This document shows, piece by piece, positions 30,464 through 42,372 of a DNA stretch of 64,000 nt. Below the pieces are notes generated by a model. It ran no database searches, had not been told where the DNA came from, and was given only the letters and a program-made list of their open reading frames with translations. A program made the translations under genes and the position numbers. Source of the DNA: Hemileia vastatrix (Eukaryota; Basidiomycota; Pucciniomycetes; Pucciniales; Zaghouaniaceae); assembly GCA_030280995.1 (NCBI GenBank), contig JASXTE010000012.1, forward strand, positions 7,477,001-7,541,000, given 5' to 3'. How positions within the stretch are numbered: position 1 is the stretch's first letter; each line of letters begins with the position of its first letter.

Positions 30464-31579
30464 TGTGGTAGCCTAAAGATTAGTATGGCACCTAAGTACG
30501 TAAATGGAGTTATTACGGCGTGCAAGATTGGAGTTATTATTTTTTTTATAAAAGGGTTTTATTTAATTTATTTGAGTTTTAAATATGAAGAAATTGGTCA
30601 AGAGCAAATGCCTACACGAAAACAATTTATTTTACGGAGAAAACTTATTTTTATGGTCTGAAGAGTTTATAAGTATCAAGTCGAGTCACTCAAGAACCTT
30701 GGGAAGTTTTCCCAGAATTTTTACTAATTTTCTTATATTTTTAAATGAATTTTAAAGTTTTATAGAAATATTTATGTTTTTAGAAATTACTTAACTTTGA
30801 TGAATTTTCACGGGGTGATTAGAGCTGCGCAGACTACGAAAATTAGTTTGGAATGTAAAGGTGAAGTGGCTCTATTATGTGTAATTTTTCTAGAATTTTT
30901 ATTATAGTTCTAAAGGTTCTAATTGAGTCCGGACGGACTCCATTTGGACTCCGCTTGGACTCCGTACGGGCTCCGGATTGACTCTGGGTGAGCTCTGGAG
31001 GGGAAATTTAGGCACGTGACTAGGTATACTTAAGAGCCTCTCAGACTCGAAATTGGGCATCATCTTACAATCATCAAGATCATACAGCTTAATCTTTAAC
31101 CACCACACTCTCATTTTTTTTATTACTCAACAAATTAAATAAATTTGTAATACCCTTATAACTTTATATTTTATATAAAACATTTTAGAAATACTACTCA
31201 ACAATTTAAAATCACACTTCATAAAGGGTATCTTTAGAAAGGTCTTCATCACTGGGACTTGATTATTGCTGTCTCATAAAAATTCAAATTATTATAAAAA
31301 CATAAAAGTCAATCTTTTCAGATCTTTCACTGGTACACCTTAATTGTTGTTATCAGTATTTCTTTCTCAACAGCCACTTTTATTTAAATCTCAATAAGCG
31401 TTAAATATTTTAGAGTTTCATTATTTTTATCAATCAGATCCAAGTAGACTGGTTAGCTTAGTGATTTAGAATTCCCATTTTGTTATTTTTATTGGAAGGA
31501 CAGGGTTTTCAGCTAAATCCACATATCTCCTCCGGATTCTGCTTACAGCAAGGCGACTGTAAGAGTTTACCTTACCATA
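30464..31579 (+). repeat. 3' LTR of element B
   Basis: 1,116 bp, TGTGGTAG...TTACCATA. The tandem GGACTCCGTAC block (about 30926-30975) is shorter than in the 5' LTR. Flanking host sequence resumes with ACATCAAG. Confidence 0.9.
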
Positions 31580-32095
31580 ACATCAAGATAGATTACTGGT
31601 TTTATATAATTGTGCATCTTGCCTTAATTTGTTCTACTGGCTATTATATAAAATAGGAAAACTTGATTGGGACTGGTAAAAATAATCAGTTGAGGAAATT
31701 TTTATTTTTAATTTTTTTCATTTAATTTTGGATTTGTCTCTTCCAATTATTTTTTAAAGTTACATCAAGATAGATTATTGGTTTTATATAATGGCGCATC
31801 TGGCCTTAGGTTGCTCCACTGGCTATTATATAAAATAGGAAAACTTGATTGGGACTGGTGAAAATAATTGGTTGAAGAAATTTTCATTTTTAATTTTTTT
31901 TCATTTAATTTTGGATTTGTCTCTTCCAATTATTTTTTAAAGTTACGTCAAGATAGATTACTAGTTTTATATAATGGTGCATCTGGTCTTAGTTTGTTCT
32001 ACTGGCTATTATATATAGAATAGGATAACATGATTGGGACTGGTGAAAATAATTGGTTGATAAAATTTTCATTTTTAAATTTTTTTTCCATTTGA
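31580..32095. repeat. 182-bp tandem repeat, nearly three units
   Basis: Units begin catcaagatagatta at 31581, 31763 and (as cgtcaag) 31946, periods 182 and 183 bp. The last is truncated near 32095. The missing start of the array is at 19444-19647, displaced by element B. Confidence 0.88.
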
Positions 32096-32109
32096 TTTCT
32101 TTGGTTCAA

Positions 32110-32410
32110 TAAATTTCAGGGGGGGTATTGCCAAATTTTCATATCATACTTTAATAAAAATTTTGACCTGAAAATTTGGTGATACCCTTCTCTTAATTCA
32201 ATAAAATACAGGGGGGGGGGGAATTGCCAAATTTTCATATGAGACTTGCAAGAAAAAATGGACTTGAAATTTTGGTGATACTCATCCTTTACTTCAATAA
32301 AATTCAGGGGGGAGTATTGCAGAAATTTTATATAAGATTTGCAAAATTCTTTACTTGAAATAATTTTGGTTATACCCACCCCTTAGTTCAATTGAATGCA
32401 GGGGTGGGAT
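32110..32410 (-). repeat. Degenerate tandem repeat of the Harbinger family (H2)
   Basis: Three to four units of the same repeat as 15106-15545, on the opposite strand (ggcaattt...ttcaataaaa t(t/a)cagggggg). It marks the region downstream of the H2 Myb-like gene. Confidence 0.7.
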
Positions 32411-32432
32411 CGGGAAAGTTTCAAATGTGACT

Positions 32433-32692
32433 CACTACACAATATAGGGGGTGGACTTGCTAGCAAGTCCTCAACCTGAACTTAGATGGAACTCAGATGG
32501 AACTCAGACTGAACTCATACTGAACCCATACTGAATCTACTTGAACACCCACCTAAAACTGTTCTGCTGAGTGGTGTTCATCCCTGATTGTATGGTTCCT
32601 TTATCAATAGCTTGATGTGTGTTCAATCTGTGGCAAGTTTGGGTCCAAGGTTGCGGACTTGCTAGAAAGTCAGCCCCCCATATTGTGTGGTG
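32433..32692. mobile_element. MITE with 37-bp inverted termini
   Basis: 260 bp. Left end CACTACACAATATAGGGGG, right end the complement with few mismatches, flanked by ACT on both sides (3-bp duplication). Termini contain an inner palindrome GACTTGCTAGCAAGTC. No coding capacity. It is inserted in the repeat region of H2. Confidence 0.75.
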
Positions 32693-32885
32693 ACTTATAA
32701 ATCTTAACTAAAAAAGAATTTTTAACATCAAAAATTCTTGAAAATTTTATTTAAAAACGAATTTATAACATTAAAATAAGAAAATTCAACTAATGATGGA
32801 TAGAGTAAAGAAATACAGGAAATTAAGATAAAATTTTATGTACAATTAATTATGAACAGTTGAAGTGTGAGAAAAATAAAACAAA

Positions 32886-34270
32886 CTAGTCATCAAAAAA
32901 TTTCTTTAAATTTTCAATTTCCTCAACAGATTTATTAGCTTTAACACATTCTATCAAGAAATATTTCTTTTTGGAATTTCCTTCACAATAAAGCTTATAT
33001 TTCATCTGTTCCATGAGGTTTTAATGCTTGAGTGTTTTCTCCTCTTTCTTTGATTTTTCAATACTAAGAGATAACTTGAATTTCTTCTCCAAGTCTTTTT
33101 CCCTATCATCCTTCCGTAAAGAGAGTTCATACTTCCTCTCCTCTAAAACTTGTGTCCTATCATCCTTCCATAAAGAGAGTTTGAACTTATTCTCTTCCAA
33201 ATCATGTACCCTGTCATCCCTCCTTAAAGAGAGCTTGTATTTTTGCTTTTTAAACTTTAGAGTCTCTTTAGAAACTTCCACTTGTTCTAGAGTGATAAAA
33301 AATATTAACAAAAAGTAGAAGAAAAGCAGAGTAAAGTATTAAGAAATTTGGTATCACTTATTAGGATCACGTTTCTCCAAAAATTCTTCAATAGAAGAAA
33401 AAGGGGTTTGAGATGAAGTATTACTTTTTCTTCTTCTTTGAGAGTTGAAATTTAGACTACTTGAAGCCCTTTGATTTTTGTTTAAGGTCACATTTTCCTC
33501 CACATCATTGTCACTGGCGTCTGACTCAGTTGATTGTGGCTCCTGCATTTTTTATTCAGCCTTTTTAGAAATAAGAAAATGTAAATAAAAAAAGAATTGG
33601 TAAGATAAAAAAAACATAATTGAGTTAGATCAGGTTGGTTTATATTGCCATAAGGATCTATTGAAAATATATCTTGATTTGTGGAAGTTAAATGAGGGGA
33701 GGCTTGAGTAGAAGAAGAAGGAAAAAGATTTCTTTCAACATCATGTTTAGAGATAGCATCTTCACCATCCAACATGTTTGCAGGACTAACATCAGCTTTC
33801 TCTCCAAAAATAGCATCCATCTCTTGAAAGTAAGGACATAAAGAATCATGTTTATTGTCTATGGATTTGATGCCCTTTCTGATATTGAGGTCATTAATAC
33901 CAAAACTAGTAGAAGATGAAAGAGTCTTTGCCTTCTTGTATCTGACTCAATAATTCTTGAAGCGTTCAGAAATCTGTTTAGGTAAAAGATCTATCCTTCC
34001 CTCGGTCTTATTCTGTAATTTGTTGGCCATTAGAAGATAACCATTAACTTTTGATGCTGGTGGCTGTCCTAATTTAGTTGAATTTTCAGTACCAAAACAA
34101 GAATCATAGTTAGATTTAGTTTTCAGCCAGTTGATAAGAATGAGATGATCATCTTTTTTTAATTGAACGGTCTTTGATTTCTCATCTGAGAGGGGGAAAG
34201 AGGGAGTAGTGTGATATGAAGAACAACTGGGAGAAGGCTGCCTTTGAGAAGAACTATGATGATGGGGCAT
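32886..34270 (-). pseudogene. Harbinger Myb/SANT-like protein (H2 copy)
   Basis: Minus strand, ATG at 34270. Same exon plan as the H1 copy: MPHHHSSSQRQPSPS, LKKDDHLILINWLKTKSNYD, KVNGYLLMANKL, LPKQISERFKNY, an acidic MDAIFGEKADVSPANMLDGE segment, then two later exons. The last is a coiled coil of repeated KYELSLRKDD-type blocks, ending at TAG 32886-32888. In-frame stops (after KNY near 33946, and in the coil near 33020) make it a pseudogene, but it is better preserved than H4 or H5. Introns near 33552-33630 and 33300-33360 correspond to those of H1. Confidence 0.8.
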
Positions 34271-34295
34271 GTTAAGATAAATGAAGATGAAAAGG

Positions 34296-35473
34296 TGTCA
34301 GCCTAGGTATCCCCAGGACTGAGTATTTCTTATGTTTAAAATAAATTAACCTTAATTAAATTAAGCCTATATCTTAAAGATAAGGTTAAAACACTTATAT
34401 ATATGGTTATAATACACATATATATAATTACTACACTATTATATGACTTATAGTAGTTTAAATAGCTTATTCATAGCCTAATAATACTTATTAAGGTGTT
34501 AATGGAGTCATAATATACATATCTTAAGTGATATTAAGTAATTATAGACGTACATAAGCTTATATGTATACATAAACCTCATATTCAGTGAAATATGTAG
34601 TTATATTATGTATATTTAGGTCTATAAGTGGGGTTTAACCTCTTAATAGCCTATAACCTTTGTTTTTCTGCTTATTTTAGGTCATATGGACGTATTCAGT
34701 AAACTCACAACGCCTACAAAAGCATATACATCTATTTCATGCGCATATATCCAGTTTGGAAAACTTAATCTGCTTCCTTAGATGGATTTTCACGGATTTA
34801 TGGGTTGGGAGATCATTACTGGGTTAATATGGATGCTTGGGGATTTTATTGGGGGCTTGAAAAGTTTATTTGGTTCCTTTATATGCTTTGGGTTTCATTA
34901 TATTCTCTTTGGATGAGTTATTTTACTTGTTTCTTTATGGTATCTGCTTTTATCTGTTTATTCTATTTATGGTATGGGTCTGTGGTATCATTAATTGTGA
35001 TGGAGGGTCCTTACTGGAGGTCTGGGTGTTGAAAATTCTTGAATTGGATTCCATGGGGAGGTGATGGGCCCTCACAGTGCTGTAATAGCCGGGGATAGCA
35101 GTGACATCATCTGGATTGAAGGTCTGTGCACTCCAGTAGATTTTGGTGTAAGTAAGGGAGGATTTGACAGGTTATTAGACATCACTTACTTACTAAACAT
35201 CAAATAAACATTATAACACAGATATTATCATATACAAATATATTATAAAGCATCTATAAATTGATATTATCTTTATATAAGCTATAACTATATTTTATTG
35301 ATCTATTTTCCACCACTAGCACGCATATAAATCCAAGTATTGTGAGTTTCTATTCAGAATAACTATTTTATTAGTCTTCCCCTGAGGTTTAATCACTAAA
35401 TCATTTGTAAATCAGTAGTTGGACCATTAATATTTACTATTAAATCATAATTAGAAACTAGCATACACTGACA
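34296..35473 (+). mobile_element. Solo LTR 1, Gypsy-type
   Basis: 1,178 bp, TGTCAGCCTAGG...CACTGACA, with exact AAAGG duplications at 34291-34295 and 35474-35478. No internal region lies beside it. It is inserted in the leader of the H2 element just upstream of its Myb-like ATG; removing it rejoins sequence matching H1. A second LTR of the same family is at 39471-40668. Confidence 0.9.
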
Positions 35474-35819
35474 AAAGGAGAAAAAATAAGTAGATTAGAT
35501 AGTTAGGTGTTCTTAATGGAAATAATAGACAGGATGAGAAGAGAATGGGGGTGTGCAGAATGGTAGAAGGCATATCCAGAGAGTAGTCAAAGATGTGGTT
35601 ATGAATGAAAGTAGGCCGAGATGTTTTTATGACAGAAAGCTGTCCAATGTGTGGTTATGAAAAATTGAGTAGAAATATGTCAGATAAGAAGTCAACTTTG
35701 ACACATAAAATGTCTAATAACCCAATCATTAGAAAAAATAATTGTGGAAGATAATTGGGGTATAAGGATTTGTATCCACAATTAATTTAATTGTGGATTG
35801 GTCAACTTTGATACCCCCT
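35474..35819 (-). mobile_element. 5' terminal part of Harbinger element H2
   Basis: The minus-strand terminus at 35819 reads AGGGGGTATCAAAGTTGACC, followed by a leader that matches H1 base for base in many stretches (attaatttaattgtgg, ataattggggtata). It is cut from its gene by solo LTR 1. Confidence 0.85.
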
Positions 35820-36880
35820 ATTTGAATATAACAATTATAGCTTTAAAACCCATTCAGAAACCAAAAAGAGACATGGAGTGTGGGGTAACTGTATTCATCT
35901 AATTTGAAGGCACTTTCACATTGTGGTACACATCTTGCGGTACCCCAGCAATTGGCTCTTTATTAGAAAGTGTGACAAAAGGGTGGCTATGAAGGATGGT
36001 TACAAGAGTGCAACACAGGGGTCTTAAAAAGTTTAGAAAAATTAGACTCTCAGGGCTCAGTTATTTTTTTGTTCAATATGAATATATGCTGTGGAAAGTT
36101 AACAATAAAGAGAAGTGCATACAAGACTATAAATTAAAAACACAGGATGTATTTGAAACTATCATAAACAACACATATTTTACCTATCAAATCATAAAGC
36201 TATACTTACACCACAAAAAATTAAGTGGCACCTTCTAGAAGGTGCCTATCCCTATATTCACTATTGCTTTAAGAGTAAATTTGATTTGATTTTTTGCATG
36301 AGATAGTGTGCTCATTTTTCAGTTCCCAGTCTTTCCAGAAGAATTGCAGGTGAGCTGAAATTGAGTTAAGTCAAAGATAGGGATTGGAAACTGCTATCAG
36401 GTGCCCATGTTTTTCTTCAGGTGTTATAGGGTACCATTAGAGAGGTTTCAGATTCAGAGACTCAAAAAAAATTCCATTTCATAAAATAAAAACCTTATAA
36501 AAACATATTTTAAGATCATTTAAATAACCTTTCCCTGGCACAACTTATTGTTGTATTTATTTATATTTACCAAAGGAAAAATATTCTAACATCTTTATAC
36601 CATCAATAATTTTAGGATTTGGGTTGAGAGGTGAGGAGGAGGAGATATTTAGGTACTATGCATTATAATAGGTTGAAGTGAGGGAAACTTCATTAGGGGG
36701 TTTTATGGGGAAAGTGCTGTGGGGTGCTCCTCATCGGACAAATTATATATTAATACAGTTACTTCTTAGTCTCACTGCTGTATAAGCATAGTTAGTCCCA
36801 ACATAGTCAGTCTAGTTAGTCTCACTGCTCAAGAATCATATTCAGTCCTTTCTTAGGCTAGAATCAGCACTAGTAGTAGT
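35820..36880. other. No gene recognised; one 20-bp perfect palindrome
   Basis: Mostly AT-rich. A perfect palindrome GGCACCTTCTAGAAGGTGCC lies at 36227-36246. Words like tagtctcactgct recur at about 36768 and 36815 and could belong to the 5' end of Gypsy remnant C. Confidence 0.5.
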
Positions 36881-36889
36881 CCACCCTCT

Positions 36890-39075
36890 TAGGTCCTAAA
36901 GTCTTGTCCAATCTATCACCAGCTTACTAAAAAAGGATTATGAGCCCCTCAGTTCAACCCAATGCAAGAACAGAACACCAAACACATGGAACATCTAGCA
37001 GAGGAAAAGACCTCATACCACAACCCCACTGAAGCCAAATTAAATGCTGCAGAAAGCCGAAGAACAGGTACCAACCACCACACCAGATCCACCTGTAATA
37101 GGCTCAAAGATTGCAGTCCCAGAAATATTTGATGAAAAACAAAGCCCCATGCAGATCAGTATGCATTTCAGTTAATTCTTTATGTCCTGCACAAAATTAA
37201 TCAATTTTACAATGAGAATTCAAAAATTGGATTCAAAATTTCCTACCTCACAGATGAAGAGGCACACTGGGAAAGTCCATATACTAAGTAACTCCTCGGA
37301 AATGGGAAGTTGGAAACAACTTTCCATCAGTTCATGGTAGAACTTGAATTAGCCTTTAGAAACCCTGATGTGGCCAAAACCTTGGAGAATGCTCTCAACC
37401 AATTATGATAGAAATACTCTGTTGCTGAGTATGTGTTGGAATTCTGGGGCCACACCAGCTACATCACAACATGGGGAGAAGGGGCACTCATATTTCACTT
37501 CAGGAATGGGCTCTCATCAAGAATCTGAAATTCCCTAATCAGTAATCCTAACCAAACCTCTCTCCAAGAACTCATGGAGCTGGATACCCAAATTGATAAC
37601 CAGTTTATGCATCAGCTAATGGATGGTTTGAATGGTGCTTTTCAGTGGCCTAAATATGACTCATCAAGCGGGGCCAGCTCCAGGGACACAAATGCCATGG
37701 ATATTGATGCAGTAAATGCACATGGTGCTAGTAGGAGAAGAAGGATATCTGATGAGGAATACCAGAGGCATATAGAAAAGGGCTGTGCCTCCAATACAGA
37801 AGTAGTTGTAATCTGGAAAGGGATTGTAGGGGGAAAGTAAGGGTTAGTGAGGTTGAAGATAGAAAAGGAAAGGCACAAGTAAAAGACAGCACTCAGGAGT
37901 GAAGATTGTGTTCTCCTTAAGCAGATGAGAGGGAAAGGATAAATTAAATTTATAAGAGGAACTATAAGCATTTAAACAAATTGAAGTAAAAAATAGTCAT
38001 ATTATACTTATCTTACCTTTAATTACCCTTGATGCCACAAAAAATTTACAAGCCCTTCTGGATTGTGGGGACACAGACTGTTTTATTTCCAACAAGTTTT
38101 TACAAAGGAATAAAATGAGAAAAGAAAAATTGGAAAACCCCAGGCACTTAATTATGTTTAATGTATTGCCTGGTGGGAGAGGAGAATTAAAAGAAAAGGT
38201 TATTTGCAGGTTCTAGTGTGAAAAAAGGGAGGCTAAGTGCAAGGAATATGCAAAAAACCTGAAGGACCAGTATGACATGGTACTGGGGATGACATGGATG
38301 GACAAGTATAACCCACAAACTGACTGGAAGGAAAAGAGGGTTCATATGGGAAGGTAGGGGATGCTGACACTAAATTATTGGCACCCTTTACCCTTCAGGG
38401 TTCAAGGGCCCATCCCAGAGAGTCTTCTGATGTTTGGTTATCATCAGTTGAATTACCACCAGAACTTATTCTTTCTCTTGATTCTAAGAAGCAGGCTGGG
38501 GATGGGCCACCAACAGGGAGCACCAGAAAAAACCGTAGAGGGGATAAAGCACAACAAGAAGAGAAAAAGGCCCAAAAGAGAAGTGATGAGGCACAGGATT
38601 GAATTTTGGAAGGCACAGAGAAAGAATTTTCCCGCTTTCCCCTCCCAGAAAGTCTCCTGGTTTTTTATTATCATCAGTAGGCTTTCTGCAAGAACTGACA
38701 CTTTCTCTTGATGCTAAGTCTTAGGACTTGGAGGGGGTTCTGGAGGAAGAGGAGGAACTAGAATGCAATTAAAAATCAGGGAACATATCTGTCAAGATTG
38801 AAACTATATTCCAGTCCTAAAAGCTGACAAAAAGCTTCAAGAAAATGATCCCTGAAGCCTATAGGGAGCTCTTACCACTTTTTGTAGATAGAGTAGTCAT
38901 GAACCTGCCACCTCATTGACCTTACAGATTTTGAATTTATTTTATTCCAGGTGAAACTCCTCAATTTGGCAGAATAATCCTATTGTAAATCTTGGAGTCA
39001 ACAGTTTTAAAAGAGATGATTGATGAAAATCTAAAGAATGGTTTCATCAGAGAATCAAAATCTCTCTGGGTGGTG
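36890..39075 (+). pseudogene. Gypsy C remnant: gag, protease and start of RT
   Basis: Decayed plus-strand Gypsy. Gag-type blocks near 37130-37600 (PEIFDEKQSP, TFHQFMVELELAFRNPD, SVAEYVLEFW, LIFHFRNGLSSRI). Near 37740-37800 a basic RRRRISDEEYQRHIEKG leads into a ruined zinc knuckle. Protease-like LQALLDCGDTDCFISNKF (38056-38100; DCG in place of DSG) and YDMVLGMTWMDKYNPQTDW (38268-38325) follow. Finally the RT entry region (IPEAYRELLPLF, ENLKNGFIRESKS) near 38850-39065, after which homology stops abruptly. Many stops and frameshifts; no LTR recognised. Confidence 0.75.
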
Positions 39076-39470
39076 TAGTAAAAATAAATCTATAATACTT
39101 AGCTAAAAACACAATCTGAGATAGGCTTTTTCCTCTATCCAAATCTAATTTAAGAAATAATTTCTTGCATCTCTAATTTAAATATACAGTTAAAAACACA
39201 CATGTAAGTGTGGTGGGAGAAAAGAAGAGTAGAAAGAATTTTCTATAAGAGACTTTTAAAGAAAAGAAGTAGTATGTTTTAAATATAAGTAATCCTATTT
39301 CTGGCTAAATCTATTCTCAGTAACTCCACTTTGAAGAACTCTCTCTAATACTATCCTTAAAAGAGAAATAAAATGACTCTACAGCCTTACTTCTGGCTAC
39401 ATACACCCCCTATGCACAAAAAAATAAAATATAACCACATTTTTCTTTTATCTCTAATCTAAATACTCTA
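39076..39470. other. No gene seen
   Basis: AT-rich sequence between the broken RT of remnant C and solo LTR 2. Unidentified. Confidence 0.45.
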
Positions 39471-40668
39471 TGTCAGCCTAGGTATCCCCAGTACTGAGTA
39501 TTTATTATTTTTAAAATAAAATAACCTTAATTTCATTAAGCTTATAAGTTAGAATTATGGTTATGATACTTATTTATATGGTTATTATGCTTATATATAT
39601 TGTTATTATGCTTATATATATATTTATTACACTATTATATGACTTATATTAGTTTAAATAGCTTATCCATAGACCCATAATACCTATTAAGGTGCTAATG
39701 TAGTCATAATATACTTATCTTAAGTTATATTAAGTAATTATAGACACAAATAAGCCTATATGTATGCATAAATCTCATATTCAGTGAAATATGCAGTTAT
39801 ACTATGTATATATATGTCTATATTCAGGTTTAAACCTCTAAATATCCTATAAGCTTTATTTTTCTGCCAATTTAGGTCATATGGACACATTCAATGAACT
39901 CACCATACCTACACAAGCATATACACCTTTTTCATACACATATATTTAGTTTGTATAACTTAATCTGCTTCCATTAATGGATTTTCACAGAATTATGGGT
40001 TGGGATATGATTACTGGGTTAATGTGGATTCTTGGAAATGTTATTGGAGGCTTTGATAGTCGATTTTTTTTTCTTTGTATGCTTTGGGTTTCATTTTGTT
40101 CTCTTTGGATGTGTTATTCTACTTGTTTCCTTATGGTATCTACTTTTATCTGTTTTCTCTATTTATGGTATGGGTGTATGATATCATTAATTGTGATGGA
40201 GGGCCCTTACCGGAGGTCAGGTTGTTGAAAATTCTTTAAGTGGATGCCATGGAGAGGTGATGAGATCTCACAGTGCTGTAATTTCCAGTGATAGAAGTGA
40301 CATCATCTGGATTGAAGGTCTGTGCACTCCAGTAGATTTTGCTATAAGTAAAGGAGGATTTGGAAGGTTATTAGAGATTTCTTACTTACTGCACATCAAA
40401 TAAACTATACTTAACAATTATTAGCATATAAAAATATATTATAAAGCCCTTATAAATTGATATTATCTTTATATTAGCTATCACTATATTTTATTAGCCT
40501 ATTTTCCACCACTAGTCTGTACCAATTCAAATATTGTGAGTTAACAATTAAGTATAACAGTCTTATTAGTCTCTCCCTCAGGTTAAATCTATAAATAATT
40601 TACTATTAATTAGTAGGACCATTGATATTTACTATTAAATCATACTTATGTACTAGCATATACTGACA
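39471..40668 (+). mobile_element. Solo LTR 2, same family as solo LTR 1
   Basis: 1,198 bp, TGTCAGCCTAGG...TACTGACA, flanked by exact CTCTA at 39466-39470 and 40669-40673. Its own duplication differs from that of solo LTR 1, so the two are separate insertions, not the two ends of one element. Confidence 0.9.
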
Positions 40669-40863
40669 CTCTATATCTATTTTTTTTTTAAAAATCTCCT
40701 CTATATTCTCTTCAAATAGTGAGTTCTCTTTTATATACACTGTATGTCTAGCGCTCTTCCCCTATGCTCTCTTTCCCTACTGGTTTCCTACACAATTCAG
40801 TGCTAATCTAGGTGTATCAAATGGTAAAATAAGTTTCTCAGTAATATAAGTACAGCATTGGAA

Positions 40864-42240
40864 TCAAACAAGTGGAGTATCAAAAGTAGTTAGAGGTCTA
40901 GAATCAGGATGTAAGTCTCTTTCATCATATACCCTCATAATATCTCCCAAATAATAACACACTCTTCCAGAAAAAACCTCCACAAATTCCTCTGCACTAG
41001 GTGATATTCCAGCATCTTTTACTGTAACCCTATTTTTTTCCCTAATGTCATGAACTACCCTGAGCTTGCCATTAGTTTTCTTGATACAGAAAACTGGACT
41101 TGAATAACTTTCTGAAGGCTGTTCATACAATCCAGTTCAAATTTGTTCTCTAATGAATTCAATATAATTGTCTTTTAATGCTGCAGGAATAGGAATTGGG
41201 TTTTGTTGCCATGGTTCATGACAGACCACAGTAATCTTGTAAGGCTCCCCATGAGAATGCTTCAACAAACCCCTCTCTTCTTTAACAAAACCAATGGCAT
41301 TCTCCCTTTTTAACATCACATCCAACAACAACTTCTTATCTTCACCTTATAATAAATCTTCAGGTCCAAAATTAACAACATCCAATCTCTCAAAAGTGAT
41401 TCATGATGTTTCAGAAAATTCAGGCAGATTCTTGACTAAAGGACAGTCATAAAGATCTCTTGATAAAGCTGGCCTCTTCATAGGTTGGTTTAAATCAGCC
41501 AGAAGCAGTTTATTAATTGGTCTAACCTTATTAGCTACCTTCTTATATTTAGCTGAATCAACATCCACTTCAACTTGAGGAATTATACCTTTTCTTGATC
41601 CACCATTAAAAAATTTGTCATCAGAACTTTCTTCATTATCAGAATCAGAAAAAAAATAAGTTGAAATAAAATTATTATTATTGTTTTTTAAATTTTTACC
41701 CTCCATTCTTTTTTCTTATTTAACATATGATTTTCCTACACATTCACCACCATTTTCTACCATAAAATCACCAGTAAATAAAGTAAGCAGTTTAACCTCT
41801 TTCTGGAGGACAGAAATAGAATCATCACAAATATTATTATTTTTTGAATTAATTATACTAAGATTTTTTTGTTGATTTTTTTCAGTTAATTTCAGGTAAT
41901 CCTCTTTCTGGAGGCCATAAAATATACCACCACAGATACCACCACTACTTTTCAAATATCCATTCTAACTTTTATCCAACACAATACATCCCATTTTCCA
42001 TTTTAAAATGTTTTTAAAATTTACAGAAAAACTTGATAAAGATAATAAGCATATAGAAAAATTTAACACATAATGACATTCCAATGAAATATAAAAAGAA
42101 AATAATTGAGAATCCACTTGAATTATCTCCAAGTGAGCTGAACTATTGCAATCTGGGATCTCTTCTCGGGGAGAGATTTCAACATTAGAGAAATCAGCCC
42201 TAACTACCCCAAAAAATGGAAGAAAACAAAATAATTACTT
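40864..42240 (-). pseudogene. 5' part of pol of element B2 (RT truncated)
   Basis: Minus strand. It begins after the conserved T6-GGGG-TAG near 42210-42228, passes SSAHLEIIQVDSQLFS, two hairpin-motif copies (41787-41815 and 41890-41915), acidic and RPALSRDLYDCPLV segments, PWQQNPIPIPAAL and SSPVFCIKKTNGKLRVVHD. It stops at about 40864 before the catalytic FIDD, so RT is cut. Several stops (for example near 41338, 41400 and 41135) break the frame. Confidence 0.82.
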
Positions 42241-42372
42241 TTAACTAATTCACCAGAAGCTGACCCTTTTATTTGCCTCTTATTGGTGCATACACAACAC
42301 TTGCACATTGTGGTAAGGCCATGCCTGGTTTCCTATCCGTCATCTCCTGGGGGTGCCAAATACATATGAATC

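Larger units (their letters stand above)
19648..31579 (+). mobile_element. Gypsy element B: Ty3/Gypsy with hairpin-repeat 3' region
   Basis: 11.9-kb LTR element. LTRs begin TGTGGTAG and end TTACCATA (1,148 and 1,116 bp). The flanks share ACAT, and the interrupted 182-bp repeat confirms the junctions. Order: PBS, hairpin leader, gag-protease, -1 frameshift site, RT-RNase H-integrase, then 2.5 kb of non-coding RNA region with many stem-loops, polypurine tract, LTR. Frames carry five in-frame stops and one frameshift, so it is inactive. A relative (B2) lies on the opposite strand at 40864-46752. Confidence 0.92.

Noticed and set aside
34805..35064. Hydrophobic small ORFs inside solo LTR 1 (also at 39977-40228 in solo LTR 2)
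   Set aside because: They lie within LTR sequence, are not preserved as frames between the two copies, and look like Trp/Phe-rich by-products of T/G-rich DNA.
34296..40668. Single 6.4-kb LTR element with internal gag
   Set aside because: The two LTRs carry different exact target duplications (AAAGG and CTCTA), and the sequence between includes a Harbinger terminus and unrelated Gypsy C remnants.
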